Positions 8,403 to 15,999 of a DNA stretch of 64,000 nucleotides are shown here, piece after piece. Under the pieces are notes generated by a model. It was not told the DNA's origin, made no database searches, and was given only the letters and a program-made list of their open reading frames with translations. Source of the DNA: CBDDHT01 sp965228615 (lineage in GTDB: Bacteria > Pseudomonadota > Alphaproteobacteria > Rhizobiales > Methyloligellaceae); NCBI GenBank assembly GCA_965228615.1, contig CBDDHT010000001.1, positions 186,001-250,000 of the forward strand, given 5' to 3'. The first letter of the stretch is position 1. Each line of letters opens with the position of its first letter. A program made the position numbers and the translations under genes.

Positions 8403-8816
8403 CGGGTAATCTCCTTCCTCGTTGACAAGGAACTGTAAAGAGCAATTTATGTTCGTAGTATAACGTCTGTTGTGGATTTCTATACTTCACAATGTCTGTA
8501 ATTTATTGTCTGTCGGGCGCGTCCCAAACCTCTGGTTCGGGTCAGGCTCTAGTCGCTCTGCTTCCGGAACCTCATGACATGAGTTTCCGCCTATTCAGGT
8601 GACGATCCTTCGCGCGGTTCATGATCCCATGATCCGGATAAGACGATGTGTGGACTTGGCCGACAGGAAGGAAAAGCGATGGGATCAATCTAGGGTAGGA
8701 TATACGTTTCCTTCGCCGATCATCTGTCGACCCATACTCGATCCGGAAGCCCCGCCACCGTGGTCGGGTTTCATGTTCTGTTCCGAATTGGAGCAGCGAT
8801 CCGATGCAGCCACAAC
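8403..8816. repeat. Gene-poor gap with an inverted repeat
   Basis: About 410 bp lie between the 97-residue gene and the membrane coiled-coil gene. The left part is AT-rich and should hold the promoter of the minus-strand 97-residue gene, though no clear -35/-10 pair stands out. GGAACCTCATG-a-CATGAGTTTCC (8566-8588) is a nearly perfect inverted repeat, perhaps an operator or recombination site. The small frames in the right half have no recognisable protein signal. Confidence 0.35.
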
Positions 8817-9956
8817 TCAGGCCACCGAGCGCAATTGGATATACGCAACCGTTCCATCGCTATGAGGAAAGCCGGCCTGTTCGATCATCGCCAAGAAACG
8901 CCCTTCAAACTCTTCACGTGCAAAGGCACAAACCCGTTCCTTGGCACACCAGGCTTCATAGGGCGCGTAGAGTTCTTTCACGACAGCCTGACCCTCTGTC
9001 GTTTTTTCCAGACAAGCATTCGTGAACTCTGGGATCTCACCGTGAACCTCTGGCCTCGTCAAAAGTTCCATGGACGAATTTGCCAGCTCCCCTTCGCTGT
9101 CAGCCTGCATGAGTTTCGGCGCTTCACTGGATACCCGTGCTGGGGGTGACGTTCGTTGATTGTAAAACGTCTGGTGAGTTGTCCCGGTCGGCCACAAACC
9201 CACGGCTAGAAATGCACCGACGATCAGCAATTCAGCGACCGCTGCCATGATCAGTTTGTGATAAGACGCCACCGTCGCTTCCGGTAGCTTGAAGATATTT
9301 TGTAATGCGGCGACTTGCGCGTCGACTTTTGAAACATGAGCAGCCTTATCAAAATTCTTGCGCAAGGCGTCGATCTTATGATCGAGAACCGCTGCACGTG
9401 TTGTTAAACCCAGATCGGTCTCAAGTGTCACCACTTTATTCCGAGCTGTTCCCTCATCCGCTTCACGCTGACGACAGCGGCGACCCCGGCTCTTGCATTC
9501 TGCCAACCGGACTTCTCTGGCGACCTCGACCGCTACTTTAGCGGCCGCTACGCTGGCCACAGTGACCGGAGTGTAGGGGGGCAACTGCTCGCGTTCAGCA
9601 ATCAGGCGATCCAGAGCGGCATTATCACGCCGCGCTTTATCTAATATATGAGTACGTTCAGCTTCTCTGGCGTCACTGCGGCCAGCAATGAAGCCAAGCG
9701 AGTTTGATAGGTTCACTAGCAAGGCTGCTGTGGCGATCAAGAATATCACCAATCCACCGACTTTAGAGCCTCGCCATATATGTACGGCTATGGCGTGACC
9801 GCCCAGCGCTCCAGCGGCAATCAAACCGGTCAGTCCGGCTGATATGAGACCATCCATATGCGTCGACGATGAAAGATAGCCATACCGGGCGACAATTCCG
9901 ATCACCATGGCGGCGCCAAGAATACCAAACACCAGACAAACTAACCGCATCACCAT
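8817..9956 (-). CDS. Membrane-anchored coiled-coil protein with a primase-like C-terminal wHTH
   Basis: The 379-residue protein starts at ATG 9956, overlapping the stop of the upstream gene (TGATG). Three N-terminal membrane helices (about residues 4-90) are followed by an Arg/Lys/Glu-rich coiled coil (about 95-215), a fourth helix (LIMAAVAELLIVGAFLAVGL) and a soluble tail. The tail (YAPYEAWCAKERV, FAREEFEGRFLAMIEQAGF) resembles the winged helix that ends many P4-type primases and related mobile-element proteins. It is third in a parA operon, so a role in plasmid partition, positioning or transfer is inferred. Confidence 0.65.
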   Translation of the reverse strand: MVMRLVCLVFGILGAAMVIGIVARYGYLSSSTHMDGLISAGLTGLIAAGALGGHAIAVHIWRGSKVGGLVIFLIATAALLVNLSNSLGFIAGRSDAREAERTHILDKARRDNAALDRLIAEREQLPPYTPVTVASVAAAKVAVEVAREVRLAECKSRGRRCRQREADEGTARNKVVTLETDLGLTTRAAVLDHKIDALRKNFDKAAHVSKVDAQVAALQNIFKLPEATVASYHKLIMAAVAELLIVGAFLAVGLWPTGTTHQTFYNQRTSPPARVSSEAPKLMQADSEGELANSSMELLTRPEVHGEIPEFTNACLEKTTEGQAVVKELYAPYEAWCAKERVCAFAREEFEGRFLAMIEQAGFPHSDGTVAYIQLRSVA

Positions 9957-10270
9957 CACGACGATCCTTCACGCGGGCCTTTCCACGCTTCGAGCATCTG
10001 CTCTAACAATTCCCCCATCGACATGCCCTCGGCTTTTGCGATCGCGCGAAACTCATTCCGCACCGGCTCTCGCACTTTCAAATTCATCTGGGTTTCTCGG
10101 CCCGTGCGTCGCAGACGCCGACCATCAGTTTTTGGGACATGTGGCTTTTCAATCGCCTTGCGATGCGCAACCCGTTTCTCCCGGCCACTCTGGTCACCAG
10201 CCTGTTGCTCAATGAAATTCCACCCATCATCGATATCGAACGTGGACTTGCTGCTACCGTTGCGCTGCAT
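9956..10270 (-). CDS. Ribbon-helix-helix partner of ParA
   Basis: The 104-residue protein has a basic, disordered N-terminus and a C-terminal ribbon-helix-helix domain (ETQMNLKVREPVRNEFRAIA, KAEGMSMGELLEQMLEAW). It starts 2 bp after the parA stop, with AAAGG upstream. Small RHH proteins downstream of a short ParA (as ParG with ParF) bind the centromere and regulate the operon; that is the likely function here. The candidate DNA sites are the GGTACC repeats before parA. Confidence 0.75.
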   Translation of the reverse strand: MQRNGSSKSTFDIDDGWNFIEQQAGDQSGREKRVAHRKAIEKPHVPKTDGRRLRRTGRETQMNLKVREPVRNEFRAIAKAEGMSMGELLEQMLEAWKGPREGSS

Positions 10271-10272
10271 CG

Positions 10273-10920
10273 CTACACCTTTCGTTTTTGCCGTGCGTCA
10301 GGCGATATTCGTTTCTTGATGGCTGCCCACAATCCGGCAATCTCCTTTGGGATCGGCCCACGTGGTTCGACTTCTTGGCCGACTGCCCCTTTGAGAAACC
10401 CTTTGGCATAACCAACCCGATCGCCGATCTCTCCTTTGAGCACCTCGCCGTGACGAGCCAGAAACTTGCGCGCGCCATCAGTCATTTTCGATTTCGCTTT
10501 GGTCGCGTTCATCACAAAGACGAACGGAGCATCATGCTTTTGGCATAGCTCCACCACCGCATCCATGCTCTCGACATCGAGAGGTGAGGGGCGTACCGGC
10601 ACCACCACCAGATCAGCCACTTCGATAACTTCCTCGATGCGATGTGTATTGCCGGGAGGCGTGTCGACGATCACATAGTCAAAACCGCTTTCCCTGGCTT
10701 CCCTGATCATTTCATCCGGGTACTTCAAGAGCCTTTGAATACCCGGTACCGGCTTTTCGCCCAGAGAACGCAACTCATGCCACCGCGACAAAGAGCCTTG
10801 GCCATCGAGATCGACAACGACGACCGTGTTTCCTTTCGTCATCGCTTCGACGCACAGACAGGCGGCGACGGTTGTCTTTCCAACACCGCCTTTGGTACCG
10901 GCTACCACGATCACCGCCAT
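10273..10920 (-). CDS. parA: ParA-type partition ATPase
   Basis: This is a short ParA/MinD-family ATPase of 215 residues with deviant Walker A KGGVGKTT (10-17), VVVVDLDGQGSLSRW (Walker A' region) and VIVDTPPGN (Walker B). It has no N-terminal HTH, so it is the small ParF/type Ib kind. I chose ATG at 10920, which puts the P-loop next to the N-terminus and has GGAG upstream; the frame is open further upstream. Together with the RHH gene it forms a plasmid partition module, which would distribute the replicon over the nucleoid. Confidence 0.9.
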   Translation of the reverse strand: MAVIVVAGTKGGVGKTTVAACLCVEAMTKGNTVVVVDLDGQGSLSRWHELRSLGEKPVPGIQRLLKYPDEMIREARESGFDYVIVDTPPGNTHRIEEVIEVADLVVVPVRPSPLDVESMDAVVELCQKHDAPFVFVMNATKAKSKMTDGARKFLARHGEVLKGEIGDRVGYAKGFLKGAVGQEVEPRGPIPKEIAGLWAAIKKRISPDARQKRKV

Positions 10921-11025
10921 TGCTTTTTGCTCCACAAGGGTACCAACAAGATATTTGGTACCGACTATCTGTAGAATAGCCAACACGCACAATGACCGCC
11001 ACCAAAATGAATTCGGTACCGACTA
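10921..11025. promoter_or_regulatory. GGTACC-repeat region upstream of parA
   Basis: GGTACCGACTA occurs twice (10957-10967 and 11015-11025, 58 bp apart), and a third GGTACC lies at 10939. They sit immediately upstream of the parA start, where centromere and auto-regulatory sites of ParA-RHH systems are usually found. From 11026 to 11370 I see no convincing gene; a 62-codon plus-strand frame there looks like chance. Confidence 0.45.
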
Positions 11026-11370
11026 ATAAATTGGATATCGACAACAGCCGGCCACCCAGCACACGGCCAGCTGCTTGCTCACTGCCACAGCTATGGATGA
11101 GATGAAGATGCGACCGACCACCAGCTCGAGAACGATCAGTGCGGGCGATACCGTTGCCTTAGATGAAAAGGCGCAGTCGGCGGGCGTGGTCAGCACCACA
11201 ACCCCTGGTTCAGCCCCTGGTTCTTATATCCTCGGGGTTAGACACGGCCAGAACAATAAATAAAACATCGGCTTTGATCGTCTGTGTGAAGGCTAACGCA
11301 CCCTCCGACTTCATTGCTCTTACGCTACATGAACCCATAGCCTTGCCCCCTTTCTTCAATGCTACGCGCC

Positions 11371-11409
11371 CAAACAAAAAACCCACGTCGATATCATCAA
11401 CGTGGGTTT
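11371..11409 (-). terminator. Rho-independent terminator
   Basis: AAACCCACGT and ACGTGGGTTT form a perfect 10-bp stem around an 11-nt loop. On the minus strand the stem ends in TTTTTTGTTTG. It lies just beyond the stop of the minus-strand gene at 11429-11662. Confidence 0.85.
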
Positions 11410-11428
11410 CATGTCCTTGCTAACTGCG

Positions 11429-11662
11429 TTAAGCAAATTCTCTGAACTCTCGTACTTGTTGCTCTAACCATTCGTCAGCTTTACTGCTTCCTCGTCTTTG
11501 TTGCATGTATCGATGCCAAATCGTCACCGACCAAATTGTCTCTTCGTGGTCGTCAGGCGGACATGATGATCTCACTGCAAGTTTCAGTCTTTGAACCAGA
11601 TATTCCTCTCGCTTAGGTGGGAACTTGTCATTGGTAACCCAGCACAATGTTGATTTGCCCAT
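11429..11662 (-). CDS. Small hypothetical protein
   Basis: The 77-residue protein begins MGKSTLCWVTNDKFPPKREE and ends in WLEQQVREFREFA. GAGAG lies shortly before the ATG at 11662; an in-frame Met 8 codons upstream is possible. The sequence is charged, with predicted helices and no recognised domain. A strong terminator on the same strand follows, which supports a real, independently transcribed gene. Confidence 0.55.
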   Translation of the reverse strand: MGKSTLCWVTNDKFPPKREEYLVQRLKLAVRSSCPPDDHEETIWSVTIWHRYMQQRRGSSKADEWLEQQVREFREFA

Positions 11663-11739
11663 GTTACTCTCGTTTCTCAATCTCAAGGTACTTTCATGTC
11701 AACTACTCCTAGCTTTGAAAAACAGCTTTTGTACTGATA

Positions 11740-11760
11740 CAGGTCTTCCGATAAGACCTG
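11740..11760. terminator. Hairpin downstream of the PadR-like gene
   Basis: CAGGTCTT and AAGACCTG form an 8-bp stem with loop CCGAT. It lies 28 bp past the stop of the minus-strand PadR-like gene; no T-run follows, so termination is uncertain. Confidence 0.35.
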
Positions 11761-11787
11761 ACTTCCTCTCCAAAAACGATGCGGGAG

Positions 11788-12189
11788 CTATTTATTGTTG
11801 TCTGCTAGATATGCTGCGACCGCTTTGTGATGTTCGGCCGTCGCTGTGAGTGCTGCCCTCCCGCTGGCAGTCAACTCATAGATTTTTAGAGCCGGGCGCT
11901 TTCCTTGCTGCTCCCGAAGCTCTTTCACTTTGATTAACCCCTTTCCTTTCGGTCCTAGCTTTCTGATGATCGAATAGATTTGTGAATGATCTAGCCATAC
12001 GCCCGTCTCCAACGACAGCGTTTGCAGTACCATCAAACCGTATGCATCACTTTCCAGGTCATACAATTTGCGAAGGACGATTGCTTGGAGGTGTCCAAGC
12101 GGAGGATCGTCCAGCACCGGTACATCACGTTCGTTGCGCGGTTGTAGGCTGAATTGGACCTCATTCTGGTCACTCGTTGGTTGGTTCAT
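11788..12189 (-). CDS. PadR-like winged-helix regulator
   Basis: The 133-residue protein carries a PadR-type winged helix at 30-115: LQAIVLRKLYDLESDAYGL, LDHSQIYSIIRKLGPKGKGL and KRPALKIYELTASGRAAL. The N-terminal 28 residues are disordered. It lies upstream of and divergent to the ubiquitin-like operon, across a 356-bp gap with a 19-bp palindrome near the operon promoter. I infer that it represses that operon and perhaps itself. The usual C-terminal dimerisation helices of PadR are short here (HHKAVAAYLADNN). Confidence 0.75.
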   Translation of the reverse strand: MNQPTSDQNEVQFSLQPRNERDVPVLDDPPLGHLQAIVLRKLYDLESDAYGLMVLQTLSLETGVWLDHSQIYSIIRKLGPKGKGLIKVKELREQQGKRPALKIYELTASGRAALTATAEHHKAVAAYLADNNK

Positions 12190-12419
12190 ATCATTTCCTC
12201 ACGATCCCCGCATTTCGTGAGTTTCTATTTGTGCTGCTATGTTCGTCAGTACACTTATCCAGTGCAACTGTCAATCCTACCCAATTCCATGCAGTTCCTT
12301 GTGATATTTCGTATGCGGAGTATAATATTTCAGGACACGCGAGGTTCGCTAACTATCTGAAAATCCTTCATATATAGTGGGTTTCTCTGTTGTGCAGCTA
12401 CGGTCTCGTCGGGTCTGGT

Positions 12420-12450
12420 CCTCAACCTCGCATGGTTGGGGATCTTTTCT
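12420..12450 (+). terminator. Terminator-like hairpin before the UBL promoter
   Basis: CCTCAACC and GGTTGGGG pair over 8 bp (one T-G wobble) with loop TCGCAT and are followed by ATCTTTTCT. It would stop plus-strand read-through into the ubiquitin-like operon just before its own promoter. Confidence 0.5.
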
Positions 12451-12451
12451 A

Positions 12452-12545
12452 TTGACATGCCCATATATATAGACTAGCTCCTGTGCCATCTACTGGTTAA
12501 TATAACCAGTGGAAATATATAGTGCATCAAACACAGGAGGCCGGC
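12452..12545 (+). promoter_or_regulatory. Promoter and palindromic operator of the UBL operon
   Basis: TTGACA at 12452-12457 is a perfect -35; the hexamer 17 bp on (TAGCTC) is a poor -10, so activation or another start is possible. ACTGGTTA-ata-TAACCAGT (12492-12510) is a perfect 19-bp inverted repeat lying at or just after the expected transcription start. ATATATAGTG occurs at 12370-12379 and again at 12515-12524, flanking the promoter. AGGAGG (12535-12540) is the ribosome-binding site of the UBL gene. The PadR-like protein is the natural candidate to bind here. Confidence 0.6.
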
Positions 12546-12794
12546 ATGGCTGAAACCAAGACCATTAGCGTAAAATTTATCGGGTCAAACCGGCCCGCCG
12601 AGACGATCAGCATCGAACCCGGCACCAGCGTCGGGGATGTTTTGAAATCGCTTGGCCTTGGTGCCGGGTTCCATCTCTGTGATCCGAATGAACCCGAAGC
12701 CGTCTTCAGCGCATCTGACAATCTCTACAGCCGCGTCAATGACGGTGACATGTTGGCAGCAACCGCCGCTGTCGACGCTGGCAAGGCAGCTTAG
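12546..12794 (+). CDS. Ubiquitin-like beta-grasp protein (UBL)
   Basis: The 82-residue protein starts at ATG 12546 with an ideal AGGAGG; a start 8 codons upstream is less likely. The order of strands fits a beta-grasp fold: KTISVKFIG, ETISIEPGTSVGDVLKSLGL (strand then helix), AGFHLCDP, and LYSRVNDGDMLAATAAV. The first gene of a UBL-E2-JAB-E1 set should supply the modifier that E1 activates. Its C-terminus is DAGKAA, not Gly-Gly, so either the JAB protease trims it (for instance after Ala-Gly) or it is conjugated in an unusual way. Only one UBL domain is present, unlike the tandem BilA proteins. The fold call rests on sequence pattern. Confidence 0.75.
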   Translation: MAETKTISVKFIGSNRPAETISIEPGTSVGDVLKSLGLGAGFHLCDPNEPEAVFSASDNLYSRVNDGDMLAATAAVDAGKAA

Positions 12795-12796
12795 AC

Positions 12797-13231
12797 ATGA
12801 GCGTCGTCAACAGCATGCTCGCCTTTTTTCGCGATCAGGCGAAAGAGGGACAGGCTGTAAGGGGGGTGCATCGTCACCCCTCCATCACCTGCAAAGTTGT
12901 TCGCCATAACGTCAAACACGTTCGGCCCAACACCACACCACTGATCGAACAGCGCGGCTGGAAGCATCAGCGCAATCGATGGACCGGTCACTACGCAACG
13001 AAATTTGGTACCTGGCCTGGCCGTATCGAGAAGCGGGGTGACATCTTCCAGGTGTACATCCATCGCCCACCGGCTGAAGTCCGCAATAGCGGTCGGTTTC
13101 AATGTTTTTCAAAACGCTCCGGCGGTTGGTGGAACATTCATCTGCACGACAATCCATGTGACGGCGATCCAAGTGCTGTCGTTGCCTACGTCGAACGGCT
13201 TCTCCACACCTCCATCAGGAAAGCGGCTTGA
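12797..13231 (+). CDS. E2-like ubiquitin-conjugating protein
   Basis: The 144-residue protein begins 2 bp after the UBL stop. After a basic N-terminal extension (1-65), the region 67-140 matches prokaryotic E2-like domains: ATKFGTWPGRIEKRGDIFQV, IHRPPAEV, then FQCFSKRSGGWWNIHLHDNP and a closing helix AVVAYVERLL. C103 (in FQCFS, just before W-x-IH) is the likely catalytic cysteine, and C121 is a second candidate. It would accept the UBL from the E1 and pass it to a target. Position between UBL and JAB genes is the main support; the domain is divergent from eukaryotic UBC. Confidence 0.7.
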   Translation: MSVVNSMLAFFRDQAKEGQAVRGVHRHPSITCKVVRHNVKHVRPNTTPLIEQRGWKHQRNRWTGHYATKFGTWPGRIEKRGDIFQVYIHRPPAEVRNSGRFQCFSKRSGGWWNIHLHDNPCDGDPSAVVAYVERLLHTSIRKAA

Positions 13232-13233
13232 AC

Positions 13234-14028
13234 ATGCTCAATCCGTTTCGGAAGAAACTGCCAGCCAACGATGAAGCTCTCCGCGACATCTCGGCCGCGC
13301 ATCAAACGCTGCAAGCTAAGACTAGAAAACGCCTCAGCGCATTGCAGGCAAAGATTGAACAGCCAACGGTTGGCCTGGTCCAAGACGTCAATGACGCAAT
13401 GGACTATGCCGCCCTCACAACCGATGCGATGGCTCGTCTACAACAAATGTTGTCGGCAGACATGACGTCACCTGTATCAATTAGAGCAGAGAATCCAAAG
13501 TTCGTCCTTTCCACGCATCTGCTGCAAAACGCCGTTCACTATCTCATTGGAGATGGCCAAAAACGTGAGCGCATGGTGTTGGTCGCCGGTGTTGTTATTG
13601 ACGATACCGTAGTCTTTACCGAGACGCTTTCCATTCCGACAAAGGAGCAGTCGGCGGCTTATGTGAAAGCCGATCCCGGCCCGACTGCCAGGATGATTGA
13701 CGATCTGGCTAGCCAAGATCATCAACTTTGGGCGATGTGGCACAGCCATATCATGACCGGCAAGCAATCCACCCGACCATCGCAAACCGATATCGCGAAC
13801 CAGAACCGCATGGTCGCATTTGGCATGTCCCAAATGCTGGGCGGTATTGCCAACCTCGATGGCTGGTTCCGGATGTTCTCAACCGCCACTGATTTTGAGC
13901 TTGCCCTCTATGGCACTGGCCCCGTCGAGATCGTCGACGACCATCCACGCGAAAAAATTCTCAAAGTGGAATTGAAGGATCACGCACATGGCACTCCCCT
14001 TTCTCAGTCCCCGAACGCGACGCGCTAA
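13234..14028 (+). CDS. JAB/JAMM metalloprotease (UBL-processing or deconjugating)
   Basis: The domain at about 90-235 has the full JAMM motif: a Glu in RERMVLVAG (E114 if counted from TTG 13228) and H172-S-H174-x(10)-S185-x(2)-D188 in MWHSHIMTGK...RPSQTD. All zinc ligands are present, so the enzyme should be active. Residues 1-75 form a helical, coiled-coil-like extension. The frame can start at TTG 13228, overlapping the E2 stop, or at ATG 13234, which I prefer. It probably trims the UBL tail and removes it from targets. It overlaps the E1 gene by 41 bp. Confidence 0.88.
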   Translation: MLNPFRKKLPANDEALRDISAAHQTLQAKTRKRLSALQAKIEQPTVGLVQDVNDAMDYAALTTDAMARLQQMLSADMTSPVSIRAENPKFVLSTHLLQNAVHYLIGDGQKRERMVLVAGVVIDDTVVFTETLSIPTKEQSAAYVKADPGPTARMIDDLASQDHQLWAMWHSHIMTGKQSTRPSQTDIANQNRMVAFGMSQMLGGIANLDGWFRMFSTATDFELALYGTGPVEIVDDHPREKILKVELKDHAHGTPLSQSPNATR

Positions 14029-14827
14029 GGCTTATTCAGCCAGCAACTGGCCCCAGTCTCGTCGTGACAAATTCAATGACCGTCAATCCAAAGTTGAGGG
14101 CTTTTCACTTCACGCCTATCAACACGCTGAGATTGGCCTCATTGGTCTTGGTGGTCTTGGCACGCCAGTTGCCCACGGTCTCGTGCGCAACGGTGCCAGG
14201 CACCTTGACCTCTTTGACGATGACATCGTTGAAGACACGAACCTCTCGCGCCAACACTTTCATCCAAATGATGTCGGTACCTATAAAGTTCACGCAGCCG
14301 CGAAACATTTGATCAAGTCTGCTCTCTTCCCTCTTACCGTCACGGGTTTCCCGTTTCGATTTCAAGAGGCGTTCACGAAAGACGAGACGGAAACGTATTC
14401 GCTGCTCATTTGTGGGGTCGATAATAATCCGACCCGACGGGCGGTCGCGGCGTTTGCGTATGTAAACGCCATTCCCGTCATCTTCAGCGCCGTAGCGCGC
14501 GATGCCAGCAGTGTCAGTGTCTTCGTTCAAGAGCCGGGCGGCGCCTGCTGGTCTTGTGCCCACCCACAATATTTGAATGACACATCCTATCCCTGCCAAT
14601 TGCCCGCCATCATCGATGCCACAACCGTTACCGCCGGCCTGGTTTTGTACGCTGCCAGCACCGTCATCTGCCACCGACCCCGTCACTATAACAACCGCCA
14701 CGTCTACCTCGATGGTGGGCTGCCTGACAGCACCACCTTTATTGAACGCCGGCCTGATTGTCCGATTTGCGGCGATCAGGCGCAGGTTGCGATTAGTCCG
14801 GAGATCAACACACCGGATGCAGCCTAG
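13988..14827 (+). CDS. ThiF/E1-like UBL-activating enzyme
   Basis: The 279-residue protein has a Rossmann ATP-binding core GLGGLG (53-58), LFDDDIVEDTNLSRQ (75-89; Asp and Asn-x(2)-Arg typical of ThiF/MoeB/E1) and CGVDNNPTRRAV. C187/C190 (CWSC) and C258/C261 (CPIC) form the structural zinc site. C203 in SYPCQLPAI is a candidate catalytic cysteine that would carry the UBL thioester. AAGGA lies 9 nt before ATG 13988. The enzyme would adenylate the UBL C-terminus. It is compact, with no second catalytic domain or UFD, as usual in prokaryotic systems. Confidence 0.9.
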   Translation: MALPFLSPRTRRAKAYSASNWPQSRRDKFNDRQSKVEGFSLHAYQHAEIGLIGLGGLGTPVAHGLVRNGARHLDLFDDDIVEDTNLSRQHFHPNDVGTYKVHAAAKHLIKSALFPLTVTGFPFRFQEAFTKDETETYSLLICGVDNNPTRRAVAAFAYVNAIPVIFSAVARDASSVSVFVQEPGGACWSCAHPQYLNDTSYPCQLPAIIDATTVTAGLVLYAASTVICHRPRHYNNRHVYLDGGLPDSTTFIERRPDCPICGDQAQVAISPEINTPDAA

Positions 14828-14841
14828 AAAGGACAAGTCCC

Positions 14842-15150
14842 ATGGAACGCAATTACTTCATGAATGACAATGGTGAAATCATGCTCGTCAGAGACATCAT
14901 CAAACGTGAGAAGGAAGAAGCTCCGGGCATGTTCCGTCAATTCATCAGGGAATGTGCCACCACCGTCAATCAGTTCGCCGGCGAGTGTGAGCAAGGGGTC
15001 GGTCAGTTCGTTCATGAACTAGCGGATACGACACGCCCTAAGAAACGACGTCGTGCTCGCGAATTGACACTCACTCCAAGCGTCAGAAGGCGTCGCTCCG
15101 CTCCCAACAAGGCGGCTGCGCCAACTCCCAAGAACCGTCGTCGAAAGTAG
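14842..15150 (+). CDS. Small basic protein following the E1 gene
   Basis: The 102-residue protein has an acidic-helical N-terminal half (IMLVRDIIKREKEEAPGMF, QFIRECATTVNQFAGECE) and a strongly basic, disordered C-terminal half (PKKRRRARELTLTP to the terminal KNRRRK). AAAGGA precedes the ATG. No family is recognised. The tail suggests nucleic-acid binding. Because it directly follows the conjugation enzymes, 15 bp after the E1 stop, it is a reasonable candidate substrate or adaptor, but this is inference only. Confidence 0.65.
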   Translation: MERNYFMNDNGEIMLVRDIIKREKEEAPGMFRQFIRECATTVNQFAGECEQGVGQFVHELADTTRPKKRRRARELTLTPSVRRRRSAPNKAAAPTPKNRRRK

Positions 15151-15157
15151 GGCCGTC

Positions 15158-15337
15158 ATGATCATTGCCCACACACTCGATCGCAGCATCGAAATTGTTG
15201 TCTACCAAACAGACCGCATCTTCATTGCGTTTAATCGTGACGGTGTGTGCGTGACGCGCATCGCTGTATCGACAGAACTCCTTACGGAGCCACTAACCGA
15301 CATTGTTCTTCCCGCACCTACAACAAGGAGGTCGTGA
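15158..15337 (+). CDS. Small hypothetical protein, 59 residues
   Basis: The frame reads MIIAHTLDRSIEIVVYQTDR and then IFIAFNRDGVCVTRIAVS, a compact strand-rich pattern. It starts 8 bp after the preceding stop and ends 1 bp before the next ATG, and its last codons carry the AAGGAGG site of the next gene. The tight packing supports translation. No homology is recognised. Confidence 0.55.
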   Translation: MIIAHTLDRSIEIVVYQTDRIFIAFNRDGVCVTRIAVSTELLTEPLTDIVLPAPTTRRS

Positions 15338-15338
15338 G

Positions 15339-15464
15339 ATGTTTCGGATTTTCTACCGGCTCTCGCGCATCACACTGGCCATCGGACGACTGGTGCTCGC
15401 GCTTTTTGCGCACGTTGATCGGCTTGTGCACAAGATCATGTCCCCTCTAGGGCCGAAGCGTTGA
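15339..15464 (+). CDS. 41-residue amphipathic or membrane-associated peptide
   Basis: A perfect AAGGAGG lies 7 nt before ATG 15339. The product MFRIFYRLSRITLAIGRLVL...HVDRLVHKIMSPLGPKR is short, hydrophobic and basic, with the look of an amphipathic or single membrane helix. It fills the space between two genes of the operon exactly. Function is unknown. Confidence 0.5.
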   Translation: MFRIFYRLSRITLAIGRLVLALFAHVDRLVHKIMSPLGPKR

Positions 15465-15471
15465 GGTCACA

Positions 15472-15999
15472 ATGCAATTACTGCTGCAAAGAACCCAAGA
15501 ACGGACAATGTTTGGTTCTCGTGAGTATGTTCTCCACGTGACCCTTATTTGCACGGCGGAGGAGTTTGAACTCGTTGTGGATCATGGCCTGAGCGAAACC
15601 CAATTGTTTGCAGTGCCGGAAGTTGAAAACCATCAGCAACAAGCAGATCGCGCCTTCCAACGATCTGACGTCTGGTCACCTTTTAATGCCAAAGAAGCTC
15701 GCCAGCTTTTGTCGGATAGCCTTTCCGGTCTGACACACACCATGCGTGCAAAATTGGCCTTTGTTCTAACCGTAGCTGACGCCATTGATGGTACGTCGAT
15801 TAGCTGCCCCAACCTGCGCGAACTAGTCGACTGTGAACGTGAGATCACCGACGCCTTCGATGACCTCAATGAAGACGTCCAAGATGCACTGCACTTTGCT
15901 ACCGACCGGGAGCAAGTGTTCACCCCTGATGACACCGATCAACCTGATGGCCCACCACCAGCCACGTGGGCTGATCACGCATGGACGAGGACACGCTGA
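15472..15999 (+). CDS. Hypothetical operon protein
   Basis: The 175-residue soluble protein has a strand-rich start (REYVLHVTLICTAEEFELVV), a central helix region (AKEARQLLSDSLSGLTHTMR) and an acidic Pro-rich C-terminus (FTPDDTDQPDGPPPATW). GAGGT precedes the ATG by 6 nt. Its stop overlaps the next ATG (TGATG), so it is translationally coupled to the VirD4-like ATPase and may work with it. No family is recognised. Confidence 0.65.
   Translation: MQLLLQRTQERTMFGSREYVLHVTLICTAEEFELVVDHGLSETQLFAVPEVENHQQQADRAFQRSDVWSPFNAKEARQLLSDSLSGLTHTMRAKLAFVLTVADAIDGTSISCPNLRELVDCEREITDAFDDLNEDVQDALHFATDREQVFTPDDTDQPDGPPPATWADHAWTRTR

Noticed and set aside
8599..9149. Plus-strand frames opposite the membrane coiled-coil gene
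   Set aside because: They are out-of-phase shadows of the minus-strand gene or of non-coding DNA, without protein-like composition.
11075..11263. 62-codon plus-strand frame upstream of parA
   Set aside because: Low-complexity Ser/Thr/Gly content without a family match or good ribosome-binding site; likely regulatory DNA.
12546..14827. PRTRC plasmid cassette (ParB-related, ThiF-related)
   Set aside because: It shares E1, JAB, E2-like and UBL-like families, but the PRTRC ParB and StbA-like genes are absent and the UBL sequence does not look like the PRTRC C protein.
12546..14827. Molybdopterin or thiamin sulfur-carrier cluster (ThiS/ThiF)
   Set aside because: ThiS and MoaD end in Gly-Gly and their operons carry no E2. 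Here an E2-like gene is present and the small protein has no diglycine.
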